IMG/VR virus record: IMGVR_UViG_3300025000_000378
Coordinates: 1 to 26,582 of that record
Direction: 5' to 3' (one strand)
DNA: 26,582 bases
DNA from: a virus
The notes below the pieces were generated by a model. It was not told the origin of the DNA and did no database searches. It saw nothing but the letters and a program-made list of their open reading frames with translations. Both the position numbers and the translations under genes were made by a program. Positions 7,973 through 15,772 of the stretch are shown here, piece after piece. Each line of letters starts with the position of its first letter. Position 1 is the stretch's first letter.

Positions 7973-8554
7973 TTAGTTAAAGAAAGAAGGGATGCTTCCT
8001 GGAATTCTTTTAATATCTTTTTCTTTAATTGAAATAAACATATCATTCTTAGTATTAACTTCTACAGATGCATCTTTAGCAATCATTTCTTTAAATTTCT
8101 TTGCACATAATTCTGCTTCTGCTTTCTTTAATCCATCTAAATCAACAGATTCTACAAAAGATTTGAGTGAATTAATTTCTGCTTCTTCAAAACCATTTTT
8201 AGTAATTTCAGTTTCAAAATAAGCATTAACTTCTGCAATTTTTGCTTCTGATTCCAATTTTGTTTTCTCTTCTCTAAAAGAATTAACTTCTACAATAAGA
8301 GATTCTTTTTCAGTTTTCTCAGATTCAAGTAGTTTATTAACCTCTACAATAGTAGTATTTAATTCAATTATTTTACTATCTAATTCTTGAGATTTTTCTG
8401 ATAGAGTGTTAATTTCTACTGCTTTTTCTTCCAAAGATTTAGTTAAAGTGTTAATTTCTAAATCTTTCACCTCTAAAGATTTGGTTAATGAATTAATCTC
8501 ATTAATTTTATCTTCGATTTTTTGGTTAAGTTCTAATACAATTTTTTCATCCAT
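7973..8554 (-). CDS. nested scaffold protein from an internal start (predicted)
   Basis: Inside the protease-scaffold gene an in-frame ATG (plus 8552-8554) is preceded by AAAGGAGG (plus 8566-8573) with about 11 nt spacing. In this AT-rich genome that is as good a ribosome site as those of the free-standing genes. Initiation here would give a 193-residue protein starting MDEKIVLELNQKIEDKI that contains the whole coiled coil and shares the C-terminus of the long form. The arrangement mirrors lambda, where the scaffold Nu3 is made from an internal start in protease gene C. The start is predicted from sequence only. Confidence 0.65.
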   Translation of the reverse strand: MDEKIVLELNQKIEDKINEINSLTKSLEVKDLEINTLTKSLEEKAVEINTLSEKSQELDSKIIELNTTIVEVNKLLESEKTEKESLIVEVNSFREEKTKLESEAKIAEVNAYFETEITKNGFEEAEINSLKSFVESVDLDGLKKAEAELCAKKFKEMIAKDASVEVNTKNDMFISIKEKDIKRIPGSIPSFFN

Positions 8555-9607
8555 TTTGTTTTTGTCCTCCTTTGTTTTATTATTTAATAGATTAATTAAT
8601 GAATTGTTAACTTCAACAGATTCACTGCCATCTATTGGCATCCATGATTCTTCTACTTGCATAATTTCACCAATTAAAACCTTTGAATTTTCTACGGTAT
8701 ATGTACTTTTGTAGTATTCTCCTACTGAGTACCAACTTTTTACCACAAATGTAGAATTAGTTGGATAAAATTTATGAATATAAAAATATCTATAATCATT
8801 TTTATTTTCATTAAATTTTCTATTAAACGCATTCTCAACTAAAGTAGCAATATCATCAATATTCAATTCATTAATTTCAATTATGTTTTTGTTTTTATTA
8901 TTTTCTTCACCCAAATTATCATCCTCCTTTACTATAATATTATTTATATTTATATTTGTATTTATATCAAGGTTATCTTGTTTAGAGTTAACCTCAAAAA
9001 CCTGACTATTTTTATCTGCTGGTGGGTCTATATAGAGTATGCTTAATCCACTATATCCATAGGATATCGGAACTCTATCCATTTTTAAACTTCCGTCAAG
9101 ATTCTTGTTTCCATCTAAATATTCTATAATTTTACTTCCATTTTTACCATTAATCTCAATAGAACCATATATTTTATTACCTTCTTCTTTTTGTGTTTTT
9201 AAAAAGTCTACAAGAGGTTTATTACGTTGTTCATAAATGTATCCTTCTGTCATTAAAACTTTTTTTATTTCTCCATCAATTTCAATATCTTCAATAAAGG
9301 CGTTTTGAACAGATCCTACTGATTCTCCTTCAAAAATTACTTCACCGTCATCTGTGTATTTCATATTGCCATGTCCAGATGGAATACCATCTTCTTTAGA
9401 ATACATCCAGTCAACAACATATGGCATACCTATACAAGTATCTATATTTTTTTGAACATATTCTTCTAACCAGCAAATTCCATTTTCATTAGCTGTTTCT
9501 AAACTTTGTTTATCAACTATTTTATGGGCAGACATACGTATTTTAACACGACCTGCCATTTTATCTTCAGGTAATTCACATATTTCAAACATGGATTTAA
9601 TTTCCAA
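7973..9607 (-). CDS. prohead protease-scaffold fusion
   Basis: A 544-residue protein with a TTG start behind AAAGGTGG. Residues 1 to about 220 are a maturation-protease-like domain: GIPSGHGNMKY with likely catalytic His79, VGSVQNAFIEDIEI and MTEGYIY, then IYGSIEING with likely catalytic Ser149, as in XkdF-like or herpesvirus-assemblin-type phage proteases. A low-complexity Asn/Ile/Glu linker (about 205-250) leads to a small domain at about 255-330 (DYRYFYIHKFYPTNSTFVVK). From about 350 to 480 comes a long coiled coil with repeated EINSLTKSLE-like units, the scaffold part. It sits between portal and capsid genes, as expected. The protease should clear the scaffold and mature the capsid. An in-frame internal start (see the nested CDS) would make scaffold alone. 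Confidence 0.8.
   Translation of the reverse strand: MEIKSMFEICELPEDKMAGRVKIRMSAHKIVDKQSLETANENGICWLEEYVQKNIDTCIGMPYVVDWMYSKEDGIPSGHGNMKYTDDGEVIFEGESVGSVQNAFIEDIEIDGEIKKVLMTEGYIYEQRNKPLVDFLKTQKEEGNKIYGSIEINGKNGSKIIEYLDGNKNLDGSLKMDRVPISYGYSGLSILYIDPPADKNSQVFEVNSKQDNLDINTNININNIIVKEDDNLGEENNKNKNIIEINELNIDDIATLVENAFNRKFNENKNDYRYFYIHKFYPTNSTFVVKSWYSVGEYYKSTYTVENSKVLIGEIMQVEESWMPIDGSESVEVNNSLINLLNNKTKEDKNKMDEKIVLELNQKIEDKINEINSLTKSLEVKDLEINTLTKSLEEKAVEINTLSEKSQELDSKIIELNTTIVEVNKLLESEKTEKESLIVEVNSFREEKTKLESEAKIAEVNAYFETEITKNGFEEAEINSLKSFVESVDLDGLKKAEAELCAKKFKEMIAKDASVEVNTKNDMFISIKEKDIKRIPGSIPSFFN
8912..8930 (-). promoter_or_regulatory. second internal ribosome site with TTG in frame
   Basis: AAAGGAGG (plus 8923-8930) is followed after 8 nt by an in-frame TTG (plus 8912-8914) at the end of the low-complexity linker of the protease-scaffold protein. 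Initiation here would give a 313-residue product carrying the small middle domain plus scaffold but no protease. The evidence is weaker than for the site at 8554 because TTG is an inefficient start and an out-of-frame ATG overlaps the site. Confidence 0.35.
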
Positions 9608-9620
9608 ATTATCACCACCT

Positions 9621-10010
9621 TTATAAGTAAATTATATATTGCCAATGTAATTTAGTCCCATCTTTTAATTTACCACAAGATTTCCTTTTTCCATTACAAC
9701 ATTATGAAATATGACTATCTCCACAACCCATTTGCCTAGATGCTTCCATTATAGATTTAAAAATTTGATTAGTTTCTATACATTTAACTTTTTTAGATGT
9801 AGTTTCAATAGATTTTAATGTCATATTTCTTAAATTATCTAATATTTCTTTTTTAGAATTATAATTGCACCATTTTATTTTAGTTCCTTGTTTTAAATAC
9901 CTTATAATAGTAGAAGAACTAACTTTTATAATTGTTGCTATTTCTTTAACACTATATTTATTACTATTCCATAAGTCACATGCAATTTTTACAAAATATT
10001 CATACAGAAT
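9621..10010 (-). pseudogene. decayed C-terminus of a homing endonuclease (HTH plus NUMOD/IENR-like repeat)
   Basis: After the stop of the 263-residue nuclease, the next frame reads on as clear protein: LYEYFVKIACDLWNSNKY, then a helix-turn-helix (SVKEIATIIKVSSSTIIRYL), then a NUMOD/IENR-like DNA-binding repeat (VKCIETNQIFKSIMEASRQM to GTKLHWQYI). This frame has no start of its own; a TGA lies at 10011-10013. It is offset by one base from the nuclease frame, and contains a TAA at 9702-9704 in the middle of SHIS-CCNGKRKSCGK. One frameshift near 10005-10010 and one nonsense change therefore separate it from a functional gene of about 385 codons. It fills the 380-base gap between the nuclease stop and the protease gene. 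Confidence 0.75.
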
Positions 10011-10780
10011 TCATGACATTTCAACCAATCTATATTATTTAAATCAAATATATTATTTAATTTACTATGTAAAATATTATTTTTTATATATTCTAAATCT
10101 GATATTAAACAATCTATTCTTATAACTTCAATTCCATATTCTTTTGCTTTCAAATCTTTATAATTATCTATATTTTTTGTTTCTTCTGCTGTTTTACCAT
10201 TTAAATTATTTTTATTTCCATGACCTAACCCACCATCCATTTCAAGAATATATTCTTTCCCATTTACTTTAAAATAAAAATCATATCTCTTTGGTTTAAT
10301 CCAATCTGGTGAAAATTCATATTCAAAATTTAATTTTAATTGTTCTAATAAATTAAATGCAAATTTATTAGGGTATGATATTCCATCACTACATTTATTA
10401 CAAGATAATCCATGTGTTCTAACATTAGTTATACTTTTATTTTTTAATATAGTTCCACAATTAGGGCATTTAAAATTTACTTTTTTATTACTACCATGAA
10501 AATATTTATATCCATCTTCAGGATTAGCTAAATTATTAGCTAATTCAGGATTAGTTGTCCACATATCATTAAATCCAATCAGTATTTTTTGATTAGCACA
10601 ATAAGGGCAACCATAATTTCTTAATAAATTTTGAGCCATTGGTTCCCATTCACCAGTGCAATTTATACATCTCACTTTTATATTATCTTTATATTTAACA
10701 TACTTACCAATAACTTCGATATTAGGATTTATATTTTTTAATTCTTTAACAAATTCTTCATGCGTTTTCTTTTTACTCAT
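9989..10780 (-). CDS. truncated zinc-ribbon PD-(D/E)XK homing endonuclease
   Basis: A 263-residue protein with ATG behind GAAAGGAA at 10 nt spacing. Residues 1-80 hold a zinc ribbon (VRCINCTGEW and GCPYCANQK). Residues 95-130 hold a second one (FKCPNCGTILK, LSCNKCSDG). The nuclease domain follows (FEYEFSPDWIKPKRYDFYFK, then KEYILEMDGGLGHG), with D and E-x-D as the likely PD-(D/E)XK metal ligands, and ends with GIEVIRIDCL. The frame stops early (WLKCHEFCMNIL), while the normal continuation with the HTH lies one base out of frame downstream (9621-10010). The nuclease core is present but the DNA-binding tail is lost, so activity or specificity is doubtful. It sits between the mini-portal and protease genes. 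Confidence 0.7.
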   Translation of the reverse strand: MSKKKTHEEFVKELKNINPNIEVIGKYVKYKDNIKVRCINCTGEWEPMAQNLLRNYGCPYCANQKILIGFNDMWTTNPELANNLANPEDGYKYFHGSNKKVNFKCPNCGTILKNKSITNVRTHGLSCNKCSDGISYPNKFAFNLLEQLKLNFEYEFSPDWIKPKRYDFYFKVNGKEYILEMDGGLGHGNKNNLNGKTAEETKNIDNYKDLKAKEYGIEVIRIDCLISDLEYIKNNILHSKLNNIFDLNNIDWLKCHEFCMNIL

Positions 10781-10790
10781 TATTTTATCA

Positions 10791-10798
10791 TTCCTTTC
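10791..10798 (-). promoter_or_regulatory. ribosome site complementary to the upstream terminator loop
   Basis: GAAAGGAA lies 10 nt before the ATG of the truncated nuclease. Its exact 8-nt complement, TTCCTTTC, forms most of the 9-nt loop of the terminator hairpin at 10849-10873. A loop-to-RBS interaction could block translation. Confidence 0.5.
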
Positions 10799-10839
10799 AA
10801 ATGAATATCTTTCTGTTCCTTCCTTTACTTAAAATTAAA

Positions 10840-10898
10840 CAATAAAAGAAGACGAGCGAAAGGAACTCGTCTTATCATTAAGGTTAATTACTCCTTAA
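10840..10898 (-). terminator. hairpin plus intrinsic terminator in the leader of the truncated nuclease
   Basis: Hairpin 1 has arms TTAAGG and CCTTAA (plus 10878-10898). Hairpin 2 has perfect 8-bp arms AAGACGAG and CTCGTCTT (plus 10849-10856 and 10866-10873) with loop TTCCTTTCG, followed on the minus strand by CTTTTATTGTTT. This is a good intrinsic terminator after the portal and mini-portal genes, and it forms the leader of the next unit. A TATAAA lies at 10905-10910, about 7 nt before hairpin 1, but no -35 match was seen. Confidence 0.75.
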
Positions 10899-10931
10899 CT
10901 ATCTTTTATAAAATAATAAATTTTATAATAA

Positions 10932-11159
10932 TTATTCATTAGTCTTATCTTTTAACTCTATAAGAGAAAACTTTGTCTTTGGAGGTAATATTAAAACACC
11001 ACCGTTTTCCTCATTTATTTTTGCAAATTGATTTTCTATATATGTCTTTAAATTATCTTGTTGTTCTTTATTTAATGAACAAGATCCACTTCTTTCACCT
11101 TCAGGTAAATTAAAAATTATTAAATTTCCCTTATAATTATATTTAAAAACTTCTTCCAT
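10932..11159 (-). CDS. mini-portal: free-standing partial copy of the portal protein
   Basis: A 75-residue protein with its own GGAGG site and ATG, 36 nt after the portal gene. Its LPEGERSGSCSLNKEQQDN matches LPEGEKAGSCSLNKTQQDN in the portal (from about portal residue 315) at 16 of 19 positions. The similarity fades after that (GGVLILPPKTKFSLIEL against ISTLSLAPGTKIDRLSK). It corresponds to portal residues of roughly 311-375 with a new N-terminus. The DNA has diverged at third positions, so the duplication is not recent. The open frame and good ribosome site suggest it is expressed. The function is unknown; it might modulate portal oligomerisation or be a relic of recombination near the nuclease insertion. 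Confidence 0.65.
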   Translation of the reverse strand: MEEVFKYNYKGNLIIFNLPEGERSGSCSLNKEQQDNLKTYIENQFAKINEENGGVLILPPKTKFSLIELKDKTNE

Positions 11160-11195
11160 ATTAAAATACCTCCATTACCTATTATTATAATAATA

Positions 11196-12869
11196 TTAAT
11201 CTGTACTTTGCTTTTTCTGTTTATTACTCCCTAAATTACGCTGAATTTGACCTCCTGGTTTTAAATCTTTAGTTTTTTTTAATGGTGCTCCACCTTTATC
11301 ATTTATATCTCCACCATTTGAATTGAATGATGTAGCATGTACAGGATATTTATTCTCAAAATCTTCATCTAATTCTTCATCCATTAAACTTAAATAATCA
11401 TCAACATCAACACCCAAAGTAGATATCCAAAATTTTAAACTACCCCTTCCTTGAGTATATAATTTTTCTGCCTTTTCAAACATATCATCCTTATTTAACC
11501 AAGAAATAGGCAAATACTTAATATCTATGTAATCTTTAGGTCTTATATTTAATAACTCATTAATAACTCTTGTATATTCTCTAGCTATTTCATTTACTGA
11601 TTGAAATACTTGAGAAGATACTAAATCTAAATTTACTGCTAAATTTGCATATGAACTTCCTCCACTTGATTCCGCATTTAATGCACTACTAGCAAAACCT
11701 AAACTTGTACTTATCTTCTTCATATTTTCATCACTTAAAGTATCGACAATTAAAGAAGAGTCTTTACTTAATCTATCAATTTTTGTACCTGGAGCAAGAG
11801 ACAAAGTTGAAATTTTAGCAGTATTACCGTTTGTATTAACTTTAACAGCATTTTTAAATGCTTCTATTATATTATCTTGTTGTGTTTTATTTAAACTGCA
11901 AGAACCTGCTTTTTCTCCTTCTGGGAGAATAAGGAAATATATACTACTAGCTAATTCACTAATTAGTTGATATTGACTATCATCATAATCTCCACTTAAT
12001 TTCATATCTTTAAAAGCTGATAATCCTAGAGGTCTACCATATGGTTCATCCTCTTTTGCTTTAGATTTTAATGCAATTGTTTTTCTATAATCAAGAATAA
12101 ACCATCTTTTACTAACATCTTTTTTATAATCCATATATGCTTTTATAAAATCTTTAGGATAGTTCTTAATTTCATTTATTAGTCCACCATATTTAAATTG
12201 ATCAAAATACATCATATCAAATGTTGCAATAGATATATTATTTTGAAATCCAATTATTTTACAATAATCTAAATCTAAAGGTTGTATCATAAAATTATCA
12301 TCTAATGATAATCCTTCAATTCTATCAATTGAATCTAATATTACTGCTCCGGTATCAATTTTTTTATTACTTGCTGTTGTATCTCTCAATATACCAATAT
12401 ATGTTCCAAAAATATATAAATTTCTCAATATATCTCTTGTTGATCTATCATGATTTAAAAGTTTTAATAATAAGTTAAATTTTTTCTTTTTTTCTTTAAA
12501 TTTGTCTGTTTTATTTCTCATAGTTGTTATATGAGATAATGTTGGTATAGCAATCATATAATCCACTATATTACTATAAATTCCTTGTTCATTATATGCT
12601 TGTTCTGATATAGTCCTTAAAATTTCATTATATATCATAGGATATTTTACATACTGTTTTAAATCGCTCATAGATATATTGTCAGTATCTAATCTTCCTA
12701 ATGAAAAAGAACTATAAGAAAGTGAATTTAATTCTATTTCATTAGAATTAGAGAGTGGGGGAGATGTATCAGTAAATTGAGTGTTTTGATTATTTGTTTC
12801 TATTTGTTGTTGCTGTTGAATTTGTTGCTGAATTTGTGATTGAGGATCTTCTTTTTGTTTTTTTGGCAA
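11196..12869 (-). CDS. portal protein
   Basis: A 557-residue protein starting with TTG behind AAAGGAGG; no ATG lies nearby. It follows the large terminase by a 127-base gap and precedes the protease-scaffold, as portals do. A Gln-rich N-terminus (about 9-30) leads to a helical, basic body (YVKYPMIYNEILRTISEQAY, DYMIAIPTLSHITT). A middle with LPEGEKAGSCSLNKTQQDN (from about 315) lies in a region that may be the wing or clip. A segment SSGGSSYANLAVNLDLVSSQ follows, then a helix INEIAREYTRVINELLNI-like. The low-complexity C-terminus contains KKTKDLKPGGQIQRN. The dodecameric portal is the DNA entry vertex and docks the terminase. The size and order fit well; the assignment is by context and pattern. 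Confidence 0.85.
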   Translation of the reverse strand: MPKKQKEDPQSQIQQQIQQQQQIETNNQNTQFTDTSPPLSNSNEIELNSLSYSSFSLGRLDTDNISMSDLKQYVKYPMIYNEILRTISEQAYNEQGIYSNIVDYMIAIPTLSHITTMRNKTDKFKEKKKKFNLLLKLLNHDRSTRDILRNLYIFGTYIGILRDTTASNKKIDTGAVILDSIDRIEGLSLDDNFMIQPLDLDYCKIIGFQNNISIATFDMMYFDQFKYGGLINEIKNYPKDFIKAYMDYKKDVSKRWFILDYRKTIALKSKAKEDEPYGRPLGLSAFKDMKLSGDYDDSQYQLISELASSIYFLILPEGEKAGSCSLNKTQQDNIIEAFKNAVKVNTNGNTAKISTLSLAPGTKIDRLSKDSSLIVDTLSDENMKKISTSLGFASSALNAESSGGSSYANLAVNLDLVSSQVFQSVNEIAREYTRVINELLNIRPKDYIDIKYLPISWLNKDDMFEKAEKLYTQGRGSLKFWISTLGVDVDDYLSLMDEELDEDFENKYPVHATSFNSNGGDINDKGGAPLKKTKDLKPGGQIQRNLGSNKQKKQSTD

Positions 12870-12996
12870 TTAAATAAAATCCTCCTTTCTGTGTTTAATT
12901 TTTATTTATGATTTAAATTTAAGATTTAATTTATTTATTGTTTTAAATAAATATTGATTGACATTTATTCTTGACATTTATATTAATAATGTGTTA

Positions 12997-14799
12997 TTAT
13001 GAAAATGAAAATACGAAATCATAATCTGAATCTTGATTTTGTTTCAATAATTCAATTTCTAATAACGAAGCAAAAAAATTTCCGTATGAACACGATGTGT
13101 ACCTGTCTTTCCTTGCAGTACCTACAGTCTCTAATTTTATATTACCATTCAAAATATGATATTCTAAATTAATAGTTTCATTTATAAGTAATTCCATTTC
13201 TAAATAAGGAGCAATAAACCAATTACTTAATTCTACATCATTACTACCTATATATTCTTTATTATTTTTTGTTAAATAAATTTCTGCTTCACTTTCATCA
13301 ACAAGAAAACTACACATACTTCTTTGTAATTTATCTCTAAAATCTACTGCAACATCACTATTAAATTTAGCATCTGCCAAAACAGGATATATTACAGGTT
13401 TTGCATTTAATGATAATGTTTTTTCTTTTAATTCTTCAATTAATTTATTGCTTAATGATTTATGTTCATAAACTGTAAATGCATCATATTCAATACCTCT
13501 TTCTTCATCTTTAGTTACTTCTGCCAATCTTTCAAAAATTGTTATTCCTACATTATGTAAGTCAAGTACAATATAGTCACCTTCAAAATCATAATATATT
13601 TGCTTAATTCTAATTGATTGTAAAGCAGTATGTTCACCTTGATGAGATTCCATATAAACAAATTCTCTCTTATAACCTTTTGCAGTAGGAAGTAACCTAA
13701 TGCATGTTATAATAGTATTATCATTTTTTTCGCCCTTTCGAGTTGCTACGTCAATAGATACTAATCTAATTTCACCATCTGATTTTTTAATATTATACGG
13801 ATTTTTCTTTTTATCTAATAAATCATTTCTTAATGGATAAAATGATTTTTTTATAATTCTATTTTTATTAAACATCTGCAATTTAAAATATGAGTTACTA
13901 TTTTCACCAAATGGAATATTTTCATACTCTTCCATAAAAGTAACTTTATCCATTGTAGACTTTTCTCTTAATATTTGTTTTCTTGTTTTAATACCATGTT
14001 TAATAGCAATAGGATAATCAAAAGCAATAAAACCTACATTATCACCACTTAACATCATTTTAATCATTGTTTTTGTTTCTTCATACCACCACATTGCTTT
14101 GTGATAAGCAGAAGAAATTAATACTTCTCTAGGTTCTTCAATTAAATGTTGATACTCAGGATTTTTTAAATAAGGAGTTTGTCTGGCATAAGCAAAAGGT
14201 TTTACAATACTGTCGTATTTATTTTTATCCATTATCCTAAATTCTTCTGCAATTGTAAATGTTGAGCGTTCGCCTCGCCCACCTTCGTTACAAGCAACTA
14301 CTTTTATTGTACTACCGTTGTGGAGAGTACAAACACGATTATTATTAGTATTTGCAAAATCAGCTATTTCTCTTGCAATATTAGGATGATCAAGTCTAAA
14401 TCTTGCAACTTTCCCTAATATAATTCCTGCTTGTTTTTGTGTAGACGCAACCACTACGATCTCCGAATTTGGCCAAAGTGTAGCCCTTGCTAATGCAAAT
14501 AAAGCAATTAACCAAGATTTTGCTGCTGCTCTACTTGCAATACTTACAAAAGCTTCAGAAATACTCATAAAATATATCCATATTATTTGATACCAGTGGA
14601 GATCTACTTGAAAATAAAACTGGATGAACCTGTGGATATTTCTTCTAAAATATGTATTCCAGTCAATTATATTATCTCTCCATTGTTCTGTTACATCTTT
14701 TTCTTTAATCATAGACTTAGGAGCTTTAAATTGATTACTATGACCTGCATATTTACTAAAATTATTCTCATATTTTGCATATGACCTACCCACTGGCAT
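12997..14799 (-). CDS. terL: terminase large subunit
   Basis: A 600-residue packaging ATPase-nuclease. I chose the ATG at 14797-14799, 5 nt after GAGGT; the preceding TTG is too close to the ribosome site. It overlaps the small-subunit gene by 14 nt. The N-terminal ATPase has a Walker-A-like SRAAAKSW near residues 90-97, IVVVASTQKQAGIILGK, and a Walker-B-like FTIAEEF. The C-terminal RNase-H-like nuclease has LVSIDVATRKGEKNDNT with the first Asp, DYIVLDLHNVGITIFERL with the second, and GTARKDRYTSCSYG with the third. It cuts concatemers and drives DNA through the portal. All key residues appear present. Confidence 0.9.
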   Translation of the reverse strand: MPVGRSYAKYENNFSKYAGHSNQFKAPKSMIKEKDVTEQWRDNIIDWNTYFRRNIHRFIQFYFQVDLHWYQIIWIYFMSISEAFVSIASRAAAKSWLIALFALARATLWPNSEIVVVASTQKQAGIILGKVARFRLDHPNIAREIADFANTNNNRVCTLHNGSTIKVVACNEGGRGERSTFTIAEEFRIMDKNKYDSIVKPFAYARQTPYLKNPEYQHLIEEPREVLISSAYHKAMWWYEETKTMIKMMLSGDNVGFIAFDYPIAIKHGIKTRKQILREKSTMDKVTFMEEYENIPFGENSNSYFKLQMFNKNRIIKKSFYPLRNDLLDKKKNPYNIKKSDGEIRLVSIDVATRKGEKNDNTIITCIRLLPTAKGYKREFVYMESHQGEHTALQSIRIKQIYYDFEGDYIVLDLHNVGITIFERLAEVTKDEERGIEYDAFTVYEHKSLSNKLIEELKEKTLSLNAKPVIYPVLADAKFNSDVAVDFRDKLQRSMCSFLVDESEAEIYLTKNNKEYIGSNDVELSNWFIAPYLEMELLINETINLEYHILNGNIKLETVGTARKDRYTSCSYGNFFASLLEIELLKQNQDSDYDFVFSFS

Positions 14800-15727
14800 C
14801 AACTACCTCTTCATCTTCTAAATTAACATTAATATTATCATTAATTTGAAAATCTCTATTCCCAGTAACAAAATTCTTAATAGGACGTAATATATAATTT
14901 TTAATATATGGAATAAAACCATCCATATCTTTATATTTTTCTTGTTTGTCATGCCATTCAGCAGGTCTAAATTGTTCTATATCTTTTACAAATAATCCCC
15001 ATGCATCATGTGATTTTCCCGCACTTGCAACATTAGCTTTTGCAGGATCTACGCTTGCAGTTTTAAAAAGTTCTTGTAATTCTTTTACATCTTGTGATAC
15101 AGTTTCTCCTTCTGCACGTTTATTTCTTATTGTTAATATTTTTATACAAATTTCTTTTAATAATGTTACTTCTGCTTGATTATCACATTTATGTGTTTTT
15201 TTCCAGTTTGATAATTCTGTTTCTAAAAATATATAATCATCAATAGAATCAAAACCTCTTCCCCAAAATAAAACTAACTCATCATCAATATCTTCTTCTA
15301 CTTGATCATTAATAATATTTTCAAATTCACTATCCTTAAATCTAAATGATTCTAACTTTTCATTATTTTTACCAGTAGAACCAAGTTTACTTTTATAATA
15401 TCCAAATAATTTATCTGCTTTTTTACCTTTAGACATTAAACTTTCAACATGTGATTGTGCTTGTTTTAATGCTTCTTCACTATATCTTACATCTAAATCT
15501 CTGCAAGTTAATTTTAAAGCAATATCTATGTTATTATGTATTGAATTATATGTATCAAAAATCTGGTTACAATGATCACGGCACACAGACATTAAACCAT
15601 TTTTATCAATCATTGGATTAGTTGCCTCATAAAAACTAGAAGCAGGTAATGTTTTTTGACATATGCGACAATAACCTTCTCCAGATACCACTTTTTTTAT
15701 TTCTTTAATTGTTTTTGCCCTTGGCAT
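14786..15727 (-). CDS. putative terminase small subunit, zinc-binding N-terminus
   Basis: A 313-residue protein encoded immediately before and overlapping the large terminase, hence probably the DNA-recognition subunit. Residues about 19-55 carry Cys/His pairs (YCRICQKTLPASSFYE, SVCRDHCNQIFDTY) that could bind zinc. The middle is helical and charged. The segment SHDAWGLFVKDIEQFRPAEW and the basic helix KNYILRPIKNFVTGNR near the C-terminus look like a part that contacts the large subunit. The ribosome site AAAAGGAG is about 10 nt before the ATG. Small terminases vary widely, so the call relies mostly on gene order. Confidence 0.6.
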   Translation of the reverse strand: MPRAKTIKEIKKVVSGEGYCRICQKTLPASSFYEATNPMIDKNGLMSVCRDHCNQIFDTYNSIHNNIDIALKLTCRDLDVRYSEEALKQAQSHVESLMSKGKKADKLFGYYKSKLGSTGKNNEKLESFRFKDSEFENIINDQVEEDIDDELVLFWGRGFDSIDDYIFLETELSNWKKTHKCDNQAEVTLLKEICIKILTIRNKRAEGETVSQDVKELQELFKTASVDPAKANVASAGKSHDAWGLFVKDIEQFRPAEWHDKQEKYKDMDGFIPYIKNYILRPIKNFVTGNRDFQINDNINVNLEDEEVVDASG

Positions 15728-15772
15728 CTGGCATCAACTCCTTTTAAATAAAATAAACAATTAAACATTTAA

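Noticed and set aside
9989-10010. Programmed frameshift joining the 263-residue nuclease to its HTH tail
   Set aside because: There is no X-XXY-YYZ slippery heptamer or following structure at the junction, and the extra in-frame TAA at 9702-9704 would still truncate the product, so decay is the simpler reading.
12958-12986. Plus-strand promoter-like sequence (TTGACA at 12958-12963, second TTGACA at 12971-12976, TATTAA at 12981-12986)
   Set aside because: It points into the antisense of the terminase gene; no plus-strand gene follows, the -10 is only a partial match, and such boxes are expected by chance in AT-rich gaps. An antisense RNA cannot be excluded.
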